From Brachionus manjavacas (taxonomy: Eukaryota > Rotifera > Eurotatoria > Ploima > Brachionidae), in the NCBI GenBank assembly GCA_019054805.1, contig JAHQIY010000004.1:5518001-5582000 (forward strand): a DNA stretch of 64,000 nt. The letters are read 5' to 3'. This document shows, in pieces, positions 21,848 through 32,827 of the stretch (positions within the stretch are counted from its first letter, which is position 1; every line of letters begins with the position of its first letter). The notes below the pieces were generated by a model that worked only from the letters and a program-made list of their open reading frames with translations, had not been told where the DNA came from and made no database searches. The translations under genes were made by a program, and so were the position numbers.

Positions 21848-22660
21848 TTTGTTCATGTTTACAGATGCTTATTATTAGTGTAAAGTTTTATTATTTTAAT
21901 TTTTATCTAAACTTGACAGCTCGAGGAAAGTAATTTTACCAAATATAAATAAATACGGGTAGAATCAAAAATAAAAAATTGATGCGATAAGTAATGGCTT
22001 GTATTTGGACATGATTGCTGAAAGATTATCATAAATTTTTAGACATCAACTCAAAATTTTTTTTTTTTCAAAATAAACTCTTTCTTTTATAATTTATTTT
22101 CCTTATTAAAATTTCGTTAGATTTTTATTCTGAAAATAATTTTTAAAATACATGATCAAAAAATTCAATTGACTGCTTTAGAGAAAATTTTTTTGCATTT
22201 TATAAACAAAGGTAAATTATTATTAAAAAAACTCTTTTTATTTGAATAATTTTAAATTTATAAAAAAAAAATTTGAACGCATGTGGGCTAAAACAAGGTC
22301 TTTTCAGCAATTCTTAACTGACTGAAGGTCCCGGTCCTTAAATAATTGTATAACTTTTAAAAATTAAAATCTGAAATTGGGAAAGTTGATTGTAAGGTTT
22401 CGATAATTCAAATTTTTTCTATTTCCATATCTTCCCAAGAAATGCAAAATGTATCAGTCACATATAAATTTTTATTAAATTATAAGATTTTGTTCTTCTA
22501 AAGTTCAAATTCTATTTGAAATTTTATGTCAATTTTAAGAAAAAATTTAAATTTTCAAATAAATTCTCAGTGCTTTAGTATAATATGTCCTATGAAAAAG
22601 ACTTTTTGAAATTTTAAACAATGTAAAAATACAAATTAAAAAATATTTTTAATTCTCTTT
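21848..22660. other. intergenic A/T-rich DNA after syntaxin-6
   Basis: Contains the STX6 poly(A) signal at 21948-21953. No other feature was seen. Confidence 0.5.
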
Positions 22661-22663
22661 ATT

Positions 22664-23041
22664 AAAATTTTAGGTTTTGTGAAATTCAGTACAAAATGAT
22701 AAAAAGAACAAAAAAATATAAAAAATTGAATTACTTTTTTTCTAAAAGCATAAAATAAGTCCAGTGGATTTAACATTCTCAAAAATTCAAAGTTACATCG
22801 AATATCAAGGTCTGCTAAATTTACCGAGTTTGGCAAGCATTAAATTTAAATACAATCGAGCTTAATGCATTTTGCAGGGATTTTGCACATCATTAGCAGA
22901 CATTGACAGCTGATGCAACTTTGAATGTTGCACTATGTTGTATTCACATAACTTATTTTAAACTTTTAGAAAAAATGTTATTCAATTTTTTACATTTTGT
23001 TCTGTTTTTTTGTACTGAACTTCACAAAACCAAAATTTTAG
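22664..23041. mobile_element. fold-back MITE with ~150-bp imperfect inverted arms
   Basis: The left arm (22664-22818) and right arm (22893-23041) are inverted copies. The outer part reads GGTTTTGTGAARTTCAGTAC on both, then AAAAATTGAATWAC, and after a less similar patch ATTCAAAGTTRCATC and AATRTCWGCTA-like blocks. Only about 75 bp separate the arms. No coding capacity remains, and the frames within are artefacts. A/T-rich flanks prevent a firm target-site duplication. A solo copy of the outer end occurs at 42156-42200. Confidence 0.72.
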
Positions 23042-23374
23042 TGATAAATTTTAAAATTAAATTAAAAATTCGTTTATTGCTTCTGCAATCAATGCTTGAT
23101 TCAATCTTGATTTAAGAAATTTAACGACAAGTGAATTGTTCCCTCAACAGCTTTTTCTATGTTTAGCGTTTTGTTAATTGTTTTTAGTGGAAAAAATTTA
23201 ATAATTTGTAGTATTTTGTTTTGAAAAATTTGCAGATCTTTTTTAAATTTTTAAGTGCCAGATTTTAGAATAACGAAGCAGTAATCAAATAGTGATCAAA
23301 TCAGAAGTTTTTAAAATATCTTATTTAATGAAATTGAGTTATTCCATTTAAAGCTTTTTATTTTTCCAAAAATG

Positions 23375-23640
23375 TCATATTTTGAAGACATAGAATTTTA
23401 GTTTTGATTCAAGTTTGATACCGGGGAAGTTTGATAAGTCCAGAAGTAGTAAAAACAGAATAGCAGGTTTTCGATTTATTAATTTTAAAGCCCCAGTTTT
23501 TACAAAAAGAAACTTTGTTATCCATTGCTCTTTGAAGAACTTTTTTAATCTCGTTTTTTGATTTACAAAAATCATCTTCAAAAAGAAAATTTTGTACATT
23601 TAGCGGAAGACTTTTTACTATATCACTGAAATATAATATG
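23375..23640 (-). pseudogene. eroded reverse-transcriptase fragment (possible)
   Basis: A 74-codon minus-strand frame contains LKKFFKEQWITKFLFVKTGA and NFPGIKLESKLKF. These resemble the segment ELEQWLIKWKMKISVEK...KFLGIKFDSKLNF of the Jockey-like element at 8.3-9.7 kb in the same order. Identity is low and the catalytic box is missing, so this is a tentative call. Confidence 0.35.
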
Positions 23641-24307
23641 AAGATTTTCCAGAAAATTCTTGATCCAGTTAAACAAAAATATTATTGGATTTATTTTCCA
23701 AATCAAGTATTTTAGAATTTGGTGAAATAATTCATATGTCTATAAAAGATTTTTTTTAAATCAAAAAAGTTCTTCATTTAAAAAAAAATATTTAATAAGA
23801 CGAAACAAATTTATAAAAAGAGAAGATTTAAGAATTTTTAGATAACGTTTAATGTGACCAGTGCAAAATTGGTATCATTTTTAATGTACAAAGAGCAGCC
23901 CATATTTTATAAAAGATAAAAATAAAACGGAATATTTTCGGAATATGACCGAGAATTTAAATCTAAATTTGATTAAATTATATCTGGAACTCCTTAAAAA
24001 AATTCCACTTTCCGAGTTTTAGGGCAGGGTGAATTTTAGAACATAATTTAAAAATCTTAAAAGCTTTTTTTCTAAAAATTTGTTTGGCAAATAGTATCAG
24101 CTGATACATTCAATGTAGCAACTAGTTCCAGCTTCTGTAAAAAATTGTATAAAATGCACACACCAAAATTTTTTTAATTGATTCTAATATAAATTGTTAT
24201 TTTTTTTTAACTATCTTGTCACAAAAATGAATCAAAAGCAAAATAGGATAGGACAGTGAAAAAATGAACAGAACATTTTCGGCCCATCTTGTATTTTGAT
24301 TCGATTT

Positions 24308-24350
24308 TTGGCTAGCCAAATTTTTGGTTAACCAGTTCTTGGCTAACCAA
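24308..24350. repeat. three successive short palindromes
   Basis: TTGGCTAGCCAA (24308-24319, perfect), TGGTTAACCA (24325-24334, perfect) and TTGGCTAACCAA (24339-24350, one mismatched pair) follow each other at 5-bp and 4-bp gaps. They are variants of one motif spaced 14-17 bp start to start. Confidence 0.6.
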
Positions 24351-24773
24351 GATTGTTTAATCAAGCAGTTAATAACCAACATCACTGATCATCACTCATT
24401 GTGAAAAATTTATCACCTGAAACAAATTTTGTGTCATACAAATTTAGTCTCTGCAAGTCTGCAGAGCATTAAATGCTTTAGAAGATTTTTAAAATTCCAA
24501 AGTTATTATTTTCTTTAATTTGAAAAATAAATTTTGGGAACATCCAAGGATTAACCCTTTGCTTTAAAATTGGCTATAAAAATTAAACATGTCAATATTT
24601 TACAAGATTTAGGTATAATTAAAAATATATTTTAAAAAGAATAATTAAATTTTTGAATTTCTACTTCAAAAACACCAAAAATCTTTGAGCTTATTGTGTG
24701 TCTTCACTTTTTTTCTGGGCATAGTTGTTGAGTATTTTTTCGAAGCGATATCTTATTTTTTCTATCTTTAAGT

Positions 24774-25022
24774 TTAAGTTTGTCGATGATTTTCTAGCAT
24801 CCACTTTGGGCCATGATAAAGCAGTAATCGTAAATTGATCTGGTCAACCACTTGTAAAGCAAAAAATTGAGCTTTATTGAATATTTTAATTTTAATTTTC
24901 TTATTTTGTTTATTTTTAGATGCTTTTATTTTTTGTATTGTCTTTTTTGCAATTGAATTCAATTGTTGCTTTAAATTCAGTTTGGAATCGGGCTGGACTT
25001 TTGGAAAGGTTAGGTTTGTCAC
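24774..25022 (-). pseudogene. eroded Jockey/CR1-like reverse-transcriptase fragment (possible)
   Basis: The minus-strand frame has QPDSKLNLKQQLNSIAKKTI and QKIKASKN, matching the region following the RT palm in LINEs (DxKLNFxxxVxxIxxKxNKxLxxIK). It lacks flanking domains. The match is by pattern only. Confidence 0.35.
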
Positions 25023-25338
25023 CAGTGGAGTTTTTTTAATTTGTTTTTAAAAAATTTTAATTGTATTTAGTAAAATAGTTGTCGCACTGACATCCCCAAG
25101 ATAAGAAATTATTGATAAGAAAATCTTTATTTTCTCAAAAAAATTAACATAGTTTATTACGAGCAAATATTACCTGTGTGTTTAAAAAAAGTAATTAATG
25201 TCTTATTTCTTACTATTAAATTGTGGATAAAATATTTAGCTAATATTATGTTTATTTTATTTCATTTAATAAAAGTCAGATTTTTATAAGATATTTTGAA
25301 ACATTAAACAAAAAACTTTAAACAATCAATATTCCTCT

Positions 25339-25457
25339 TTATTGTTTGACTAAAGCGCTTCTTGTTTTCGACTTACGACCTACTTTAGCCTTCGGTTCAA
25401 TCGCTACACGCATGGATTTTGTAGGTATTGTTACAAACTTTAAGTTTACCGCTAAAG
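25339..25457 (-). other. possible orphan terminal exon
   Basis: On the minus strand a TTTTATAG acceptor at 25458-25465 is followed by an open frame reading LAVNLKFVTIPTKSMRVAIE, then PKAKVGRKSKTRSALVKQ and a stop. The base composition is clearly less A/T-biased than its surroundings. A 28-codon ATG frame (25489-25575) lies just upstream, but no donor links it in phase. The product is unrecognised; it could be a small basic protein, a pseudogene or chance. Confidence 0.25.
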
Positions 25458-25927
25458 CTATAAAATGGTAACAAGAATAGCCTTTTTACTATGTCACTTT
25501 TTTAACTTGATATGAAATTTTCAGTCTTTTACACTCATTCTTGAGATGAGTGACTAACATATTAGTATTGTACATTTTAAACTTTAAAAAAATTGATATA
25601 AAACACTATGAACAGAGATTAAATATTTTGGACAGGAATTAAATACTTTGATCTGAGAAAAAAAATCAAACATGTACAAAATATTTTAAACAAAAAAAGT
25701 CTTAAGAAAATGTAATGCCCAAATCGGACACTTTTTTTTTCAAAATCTAAATATTTTAGCAGTGCAGGTAAATAATAGTTGTTTTTTACAGGGACAAAAT
25801 TTGTATCAGATAGTATATTTTACGGAACTATTTTTTTACTTATAATAAAAAAGTCATATCAATTTTAATTTTTTAATTTTGTTTTTTGTTCCAAAATTTA
25901 CAGTGCCTAATTAGACGATGTTACTAA

Positions 25928-26025
25928 TTTAAGCTTGTTATAAACCTTGTGTTCTACAATTTTGGAGGAAACGTCACATCTTAGTTTTAGAATAGATCGA
26001 ACTGTTGAATTTAGAATAATTTATA
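25928..26025 (-). pseudogene. Jockey-like LINE C-terminal fragment
   Basis: The minus-strand translation gives STVRSILKLRCDVSSKIVEH. The intact element at 8.7 kb has NTAVRSILKLKYDTPSNIVQ at the corresponding place. It is a short remnant of the same LINE clade. Confidence 0.55.
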
Positions 26026-26403
26026 TTATTTAATTTTGATCAAGGTAAAAGTGTTGTGAAAGTTCCAAAGAAAAAAATTTACTACCCTTTTAATTTTTTA
26101 TAAATAACCCTTTCATTCAAATTTCTATTTTTTAGAAAATAAAAATTTATATTAATTTTATTTATTTAAAATTATTTAACTTATTTGCATTTAAATTATA
26201 TTAAAAATTTTCAGAACATTAGGACTGAAAAGAGGGCTCTTTGCCGCTCGAAACTGCCCCGGAGTCTTACTCTAAAATATTTTTAAAATAAAATAATTAA
26301 GGAGGAAATTTATTTATTTATCTGATTCAATCAATTTCTAAAAGAGAAGAAAATTGAGAAATAAAAAAAAAATTTGGGCTCCATTTGAAATAATTGAAGA
26401 ACT

Positions 26404-26716
26404 TTGATGGACTTTAATGAGTCGAATGGTTTGCATTGTAGTCATGCAAGCAGAGGGTCGAGGGTTCAAAACCTGCTGAGGGTGAAAAAATTTTCAAAAT
26501 ATCTAAGCAATACAGGGAGAATGTTTAAACCTCTTTCATCATAAAAATAGGGGAACCAGTTTCGGCTGGGTAATAATTGCGGTATAGATGATCAACTCGA
26601 TGCGATAGCCTGTGTCAGATCGGAGCCGTTGCTCAAAAAGGTACTTGAAAAGGAAACTAGCGCCTCCCCATTATCCACTAGGATAGTATAATGACAATAA
26701 TACTTGATGGACTTTA
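26404..26716 (+). mobile_element. tRNA-derived SINE with perfect 13-bp target-site duplication
   Basis: TTGATGGACTTTA flanks the insertion at 26404-26416 and 26704-26716. The 287-bp body begins ATGAGTCGAATGG. It has a perfect 6-bp stem with 7-nt loop at 26431-26449 (TTGCAT, TGTAGTC, ATGCAA), in the place of an anticodon arm. A RNA polymerase III box B-like GGTTCAAAACC follows at 26463-26473. The tRNA-unrelated body is comparatively G+C-rich (for example GATCGGAGCCGTTGC near 26620) and ends with a short AATAATAC tail. Box A is degenerate. The head-body-tail order and duplication define a SINE. No second copy is in this window, so copy number is unknown. Confidence 0.82.
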
Positions 26717-29700
26717 TTTTAAAAAAAATAAATAATATTAATGTATTTTAAACAAATTATCGAATGGATAGAAAATTTTTGGAATAAAGCGAAACTTTTG
26801 AAAAGATAAAATACTTCGACATTCTTCAAAATGTATCAGTTTAGCTAAACAGATTACCTGCAGCTAGTCTTCTCAAGTAGTTTTATGCTTAAAAAAGGGC
26901 AATTAAGATAACGTTTTAATTTTAAGCTACCGACCCATTAAAAAACAAATAAATAATTTCAAACCCTATTAGACAGGTAATTTAATCACGTATAAGAAAA
27001 ATTTATTCAAGAACAAAAAGAAATGGACTAATTTAAATCAATATAATTTAGTATTAATTTACAGTAGAACAGAGATCAAAACAAAACAAAGCGAACACAA
27101 AATTATTAAACTCAGCTTGATTTTGTGAACAAATAAAAATTAGCATTCTTTTGATTCTTGTTTATAATTAAAAATCACGTTTCATTGTAAAGGGCGAGAG
27201 TTTATTAATCATTAAATACACGCATACATAACCACACGCAGGTAGGACACAGTCATTGAGAGTTAAATGATTAGCCGACCTAGGATCAAATAGTTTCTAT
27301 TGTGTTCAGCCAAATAAAGACTTAGTATGATAATCAACCTAATTGTTGAATAATTTAATTTAGCGTAAAAATTCAATTAACTTTAGCTATGCAAATAAAC
27401 TGTTTATGCTATTAGTTCATGGCTAATGATCCAAATTGAGCCGGACACCCTGGCCTTTGATCAAATATGCTCATAGCTCACGCAGAGTATAAAGCCAAAG
27501 ATTTTTTTTTATCTCTAAAAGGTAATCGCTTTAGATCTAATTTAAGATTAATTTTTATTATTCGAAATTATCTTTTAATTAATGGCAATTAATGGAAAAT
27601 AAAGCAATTATTGATTTTTTTGTTAGTTGCTAATTAAGATTAATCAAATGATAGAATACATTGAATTTTAATTATAAAAAAAATTTTAAATTAATTACTA
27701 ATTGAACAAAATTAAAAAATCGATAAAAAAACGCTTTCAAAATTCATTACCTTTATGAATTCTTAAATATTTAAATTACTCATTTATTTCTACTTAATTT
27801 TGCATTTAAAAAATTAATTGATTAAAAAATTAAAAAGTTGAATTCTAAGCCCTATTTCTTTCCTTTTTTTTTCAATTAAAATAAAACATTAACTATAGCA
27901 AAGGTGGTCCGCATTTTTAACTTAGAAGTACATTTTTTTCGGTTAAAATTTACGCTTTATTAATTTCAAGGCTAATAAAAAATTTCAACCAAGCAATTAT
28001 TTTATTATATTCGGCTGTAATTACAAGCTTAATCTCTAATTTTCTTTACCCCAGGCTATTTGTTTAAGTGTAATTGTGTGCACTAGAGTAATAAAATATT
28101 TTAAATATGCCATTGTTTATGATAAATTTGACTAGTAAAGATAATAATTATCGATTTATGGATCAACTAAACTGAACGAATGACCGATCACGTTTTTAAA
28201 AAACTACTTTATGACACAACTTCTAAACAACCGTGAAAGCTTTTATGATATAATTTTGTATCAAATTAATGCGTGCAATCGGTCAGAGCAAATATTTTTA
28301 CTACTATGAACATTTCAAAACAAATTTAAATCTTTAAAAATATAATAATTCTTTTTTTTTTTAATTTTTTAATAAATTCATAAAGGAATTTTGAATTTTT
28401 TTAAAAATCTATCCAATATCACAATATACTCTTTATTGTCTTTTGTTTGATATATAATCGTTTTAAATTATATTGTGGCAAATTTGTAAAAATTTTAATA
28501 TAAAAAAATTACAATATTTAGCTAAAAAAATTTAACTGCCTTAAGAAAATATTAAATTCCACAACGATGCAAAGCATTTAATATTTTTTAAATTCAATAT
28601 TTTATAGCGGTCATCACAGACTTCTCAAGATCGTTTCAATCAAAAAATCTGCTTTTATAAAATCATATTTGAATTAATTATTAATTTAAAACTTTCGAAG
28701 GGAAGTGAAAATAATTTTGTTCCCGTTAATTTTTCCTTCATAAATTAAATCCTTTAACGCCTTTATATTTTAATTTAGCCAAGTAATTCATAACTTGCTT
28801 GGGAATTAATCAATGCATTGCATGCAGCTACAGCTTTCAAATAAATCTGGTTAAAACAATTTTATTGTCAAAATTACATTTAAAATCTACTGCATTTCAC
28901 TTAAATCACCTTCAATTGAACCTTTTTTGAAAACTATTAAAATTTATTTATTCCTTATTCCATGCAATTTATTTTAATAAGTATTCTCTAATTATTAATG
29001 ATCTGATTTATAGTTTAATTTTAAATTTATAAAATTTATAAAGAAATTTCGCGTAGGATTGGTCTTATATCTCCATTTCAACCCCAAAAATAATTTTAAT
29101 TATTATTAGATATTGAAAAATAATTAAGTATTTTTTTAAACATACGAATTTACATCATTCTTGGGTTAACCAGAAGCTGTTGAATCAACAATTTTAGCAA
29201 AAATTTTAATCACTTTTAATAATCCATTTTTTTATGAACGACTCTCATTCATTCATTCATTCATTTATTCATTTAATCTTAATCTAAAGATAACGATTAT
29301 GTTAAATAACAAAAAAAACTAATGCCAAGCAAACCCTGAAGTTTTTTTGAAAATAAAAAAAAAATAAAAAATTTTTTTTGGGAATAAAATTTATTTTAAA
29401 AATAATGTTTTTTTAATTACTAATTGTTATTCTCGATGGTAAGCAAAATTATTCAAAAATACTAATTTGAAAAAAAAAACAAAAACCAAAAGCTCAAATG
29501 AATATATGTGATTTATTTCGAAAAAATTTACAATAAAAAAATCAAGCAAATAAATTTAAAAAGATAGCCAAACTAGTTTGTAAAAAAAGTAGAAAAAGCT
29601 ACATGCAATAAATTATACAATCAAAATTTGACAATTAAAAAAGAAAAAAATGTACTTGAAATATTATATTCTGGCAAAATTTTTTAACAAAAGGAATTTT

Positions 29701-29819
29701 GTTCTTAGATAAGTTAAAATCTCAAAGGCAATAACAATAGACAATTTGAAGCAGCACAAAATAGCTGAATAGTTCTTTTTTAAACATTTAACAAAAAAAA
29801 CTTGTGACCACTTTTGTTT
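26717..29819. promoter_or_regulatory. gene-free DNA 3' of homeobrain; candidate regulatory region
   Basis: No coding frames are present. The 27050-27500 part is more complex than ordinary spacer here. It contains an octamer ATGCAAAT (27389-27396), a strong TCF/LEF-like CCTTTGATCAAA (27454-27465) and many TAAT homeodomain cores. A (TCAT)n microsatellite lies at 29245-29272. A TTTATT at 29512-29517 could be the hbn poly(A) signal on the minus strand, giving a ~300-nt 3' UTR. Regulatory function is an inference from motif content and position. Confidence 0.35.
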
Positions 29820-30671
29820 TTAAACATTGACACTCTTTAGGTGATGTGCACTAGATTGATTAGTCTGACTCAAATTCTCGTTTGACAGTGAACTTGTAGT
29901 AGAGGACGGCGAAGGGGACGGATACGGTGACATAAAGCCAGACATCTCTTTTTTCGAGTCCTTGCTATTCATGCCAGTGATGGCTGCTTGCATGTTAGCG
30001 GCCGCCATCACTTGTGACAATAAAATTGGATTTATGTTGTACGCGGCGGCCGCTGCTGCTGCTGCTAAGTATGGATTGTGAAACATGCTGCTATACTCAT
30101 TGACTTGTGGCTTGGTGTTTTTGGGTACCGGGTGAATGACTGGGTTGTTTGGCGGGACGAACGTTTTGATGTTGTTGGGCGAAATTTGACTTTTATCCGG
30201 GAAAAAAGACGGACTTGATCTGGAGTCATTGGAGCTGGGCGAAGACGACGAATTTGTCTTCTCGCGCTTGCGCCATTTGGCCCGTCTGTTCTGGAACCAT
30301 ACTTGGACTCGGGCCTCACTCAAATCGAGACTCATGGCCAGCTCTTCGCGAGTAAACACGTCCGGGTACTGGGTTTTTTCAAAGGCCCGCTCAAGCTGGT
30401 GCAATTGAAATGTGGTGAACGTGGTTCTGGATCGTCTGACTTTGCGCGATGGTCGACCATCTGCATCTGTCTCTATGTCGTAGTCCTCCTCGTTTTCGTC
30501 ACTGTAGTGCTCGTCGTTATCTTGACATTTGGCTGACTCGGGTGTATAGGTCCTGTGTGGTATGTGATTAGGCGAATCTGTGCGTGTATTAATGGTGTCA
30601 CATGTTTTGACCGATAGGAGACTATCGATGTCAAAACAAGACTTTTTGGTCACACTAGCTATTTGATCCAT
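29820..30671 (-). CDS. hbn: homeobrain-type PRD-class homeodomain transcription factor (intronless)
   Basis: A nuclear DNA-binding factor; homeobrain genes pattern the anterior brain in protostomes. 283 residues in one exon from ATG at 30671 to TAA. An octapeptide/EH1-like repressor motif CFDIDSLLS is at 12-20. An acidic stretch follows ([16 protein letters not shown]). The homeodomain is at about 78-137, with [20 protein letters not shown] and [20 protein letters not shown]; residue 50 is glutamine (Q127). [18 protein letters not shown] with LDLSEARVQ separates homeobrain from ARX, RX and ALX types. The C-terminal half has a [12 protein letters not shown] polyalanine run, serine/proline tracts and no visible OAR domain. 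G+C content is far above its surroundings. The intron usual for many PRD genes inside the homeodomain (between residues 46 and 47) is absent. Confidence 0.92.
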   Translation of the reverse strand: MDQIASVTKKSCFDIDSLLSVKTCDTINTRTDSPNHIPHRTYTPESAKCQDNDEHYSDENEEDYDIETDADGRPSRKVRRSRTTFTTFQLHQLERAFEKTQYPDVFTREELAMSLDLSEARVQVWFQNRRAKWRKREKTNSSSSPSSNDSRSSPSFFPDKSQISPNNIKTFVPPNNPVIHPVPKNTKPQVNEYSSMFHNPYLAAAAAAAAYNINPILLSQVMAAANMQAAITGMNSKDSKKEMSGFMSPYPSPSPSSTTSSLSNENLSQTNQSSAHHLKSVNV

Positions 30672-32820
30672 TATTTTTTCTCTTCTTTTTTGTTATTAAC
30701 TCTAATTAAAACACAAAAAAACAATAAATAAAATTTTATTTTTTGTTTAATGATTTTTGGTTGTGGTGGTTAATTTACACTAAAATATAAAGGTAAGAAA
30801 CACGAAAATAGAATGTATGATAAAAATTTGATTGGGCACAAGGCGGAGTTTGCAAAATCAATCAATCAATTTAGCTAATTAAATTAATAGTCCATTTTTT
30901 TTGTTTTCAAAATTAATTAGAAATCTCGAAAATGGGATGGCGAATAATTAGTAATTAAATCTTTAATTTAAACAACCAATAAATTGGGACTACGAATTTA
31001 GTTTTAAAATATGTTCAGGTAGTAGTAGTCAATTATCAAATTGTTTTATTGTTAATATAAAAAAAAAATAAAAATAATTTTGTTTTGTCACTAATTAACT
31101 ATCTCGAATAGAAATTCAACTCGCAATTCTAAGTCTCTAAATCAAAAATTGATTATCCTGATTTCAAATAATTAAATACAAATTGCTTTTAATATCCGAT
31201 TTTTTAATTTCATTTTTATTAGAATTTTAATTTGGTTTTTAAATGAGGAAATATGCCGAAATTTAATATGTATCGCGTTTATTTATTTCTATTTCCTTAT
31301 TTATTTGTTCTAGCCACTTTTTGCGTCAATTAATAATTTAATTAGGCTTTAGAAAAGCCAAAAAGACAAAGACCTGGACTATGCTTTGAATGGATGACAC
31401 AATAATCTAATTGTTGTGCCAACCGGAGCGGTCTCTTTCAAAGCGCTCACTTTATCTAATCGCATTTCAGCCTAATTAGTAATCTAGACACACTTAAATG
31501 ATCTTAAGTATTACAAATCGCTCATTCACAATTGTCATGCACGAAAATATGCACTTAAGATTACAATTCTTTTCATTTTGCCACCGCTGACGCTTAAGCT
31601 TGCCATTTAAAGCAAAGAGTAATTAATTACGTATTCTTAATTTGCATATATGTTTCCTTGACCAACCAGCATGGTCTCTCCAAGTCACTTTAATCTCTCA
31701 ATTGATTACCTAACTTGTTACGATATCCCTCTCAATTGACACAATTGGAAATTAATCTCTTCTTTCCATGTTGTCTTATCGCTCGTTTCTCTATTCAATT
31801 CCTTACTTGCTACTAACTACCTGGGTTGTGATAATTCAGTTTGTTTTGAGTTTTTTTTTTGTTGCTAAAATTTAAAATGACATATGCTTAAAGTAATTTT
31901 TTCTTATTTAAGCTTGATGATTTTATCACTAAAGACTGGGACGATTTGAAAAGTCACGCAAATTATATCAAACTAAAGATTGTGCCGTCAAATTAGACCT
32001 GAAGATAAGATTTAGTAAAGTATTTTTTTTTTGACGAAAAGAAAGTACTGTATCATGTGAAATACTATGGCTAATTTTTTTTCAATTTAATATTTTAATT
32101 TTTTTCACTAACTAAAATGGAAGTCAAAAAAAAATTTGATTTTTTTTGCTAAATAAAATTTTAATTTTAATTTTTTTTCTAATTTCTCATTTTCTTGATT
32201 TAATTAATTTTATATAGTTTGTTAATTTTTCAAAAAACGCTTACAATTTATTAAATCATTTTTTTCTAATTATATTCAAAGCCTTGACATGTTGAATTGG
32301 GTAGCCTTTCCTTTATGTCTCATGACAATGCTGCTGGAAAATTCTTTAAAAATTTAAATTAAAAAAATCAAATTATCTAGAATATAAAGTAATTGAAACA
32401 GAAGAAATAATTTACTTGAAACAACCATTAAAAATAGATTTAAAAAAAGTGTTACAGCAGACACTAAAATTAAAAGAATATTTTGACACGTTGAATTGGA
32501 TTTATAACCCTTTCTTCCCGACAAATGACAATTTTAAATATTAAATCTTTGAGAATTTATTTATTTTTTAATTAAATAAGCTAGAAAATAATGTACAGAA
32601 GAACTCTTTATTACTGATGTAATTAGAACTACTTTTAAAAAAAAAAATTATACAGTCGTTAAAATTAAAAGAAAATTTTGCAAGAATTAATGACATTACT
32701 TTTTTTATAACAACTTGATAATTTTAAATTTTTAAAAATTAATCTTCGAGAAATTATCATTAAAACTTGAGTAAAAATACGAAAATCAGACCCGAAAGAC
32801 TTGAATTCTGTTTGTAAAAA
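30672..32820. promoter_or_regulatory. upstream region of homeobrain; candidate promoter/enhancer
   Basis: No coding frames are present. Between 30850 and 30890 lies AATCAATCAATCAATT, a run of PBC-like TGATTGAT sites next to TAATTAAATTAAT. The 31360-31830 block has unusually balanced composition, with CTAATTAGTAATC, GAGTAATTAATTACG, TTTGCATAT and TTATCTAATC sites, resembling homeodomain, POU and GATA sites. Developmental homeobox genes commonly carry such flanks. The assignment is an inference from motif density. Confidence 0.4.
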
Positions 32821-32827
32821 AATAATT

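Noticed and set aside
22636..23115. Open frames of 66 and 70 codons around 22.6-23.1 kb
   Set aside because: They lie within the inverted arms of the fold-back MITE and its A/T flanks and have no protein character.
29245..29272. (TCAT)n run as a possible functional element
   Set aside because: A short simple microsatellite with no further signal.
30065..30536. Open frames on both strands across the homeobrain homeodomain
   Set aside because: They are shadows of the G+C-rich hbn coding sequence in other frames.
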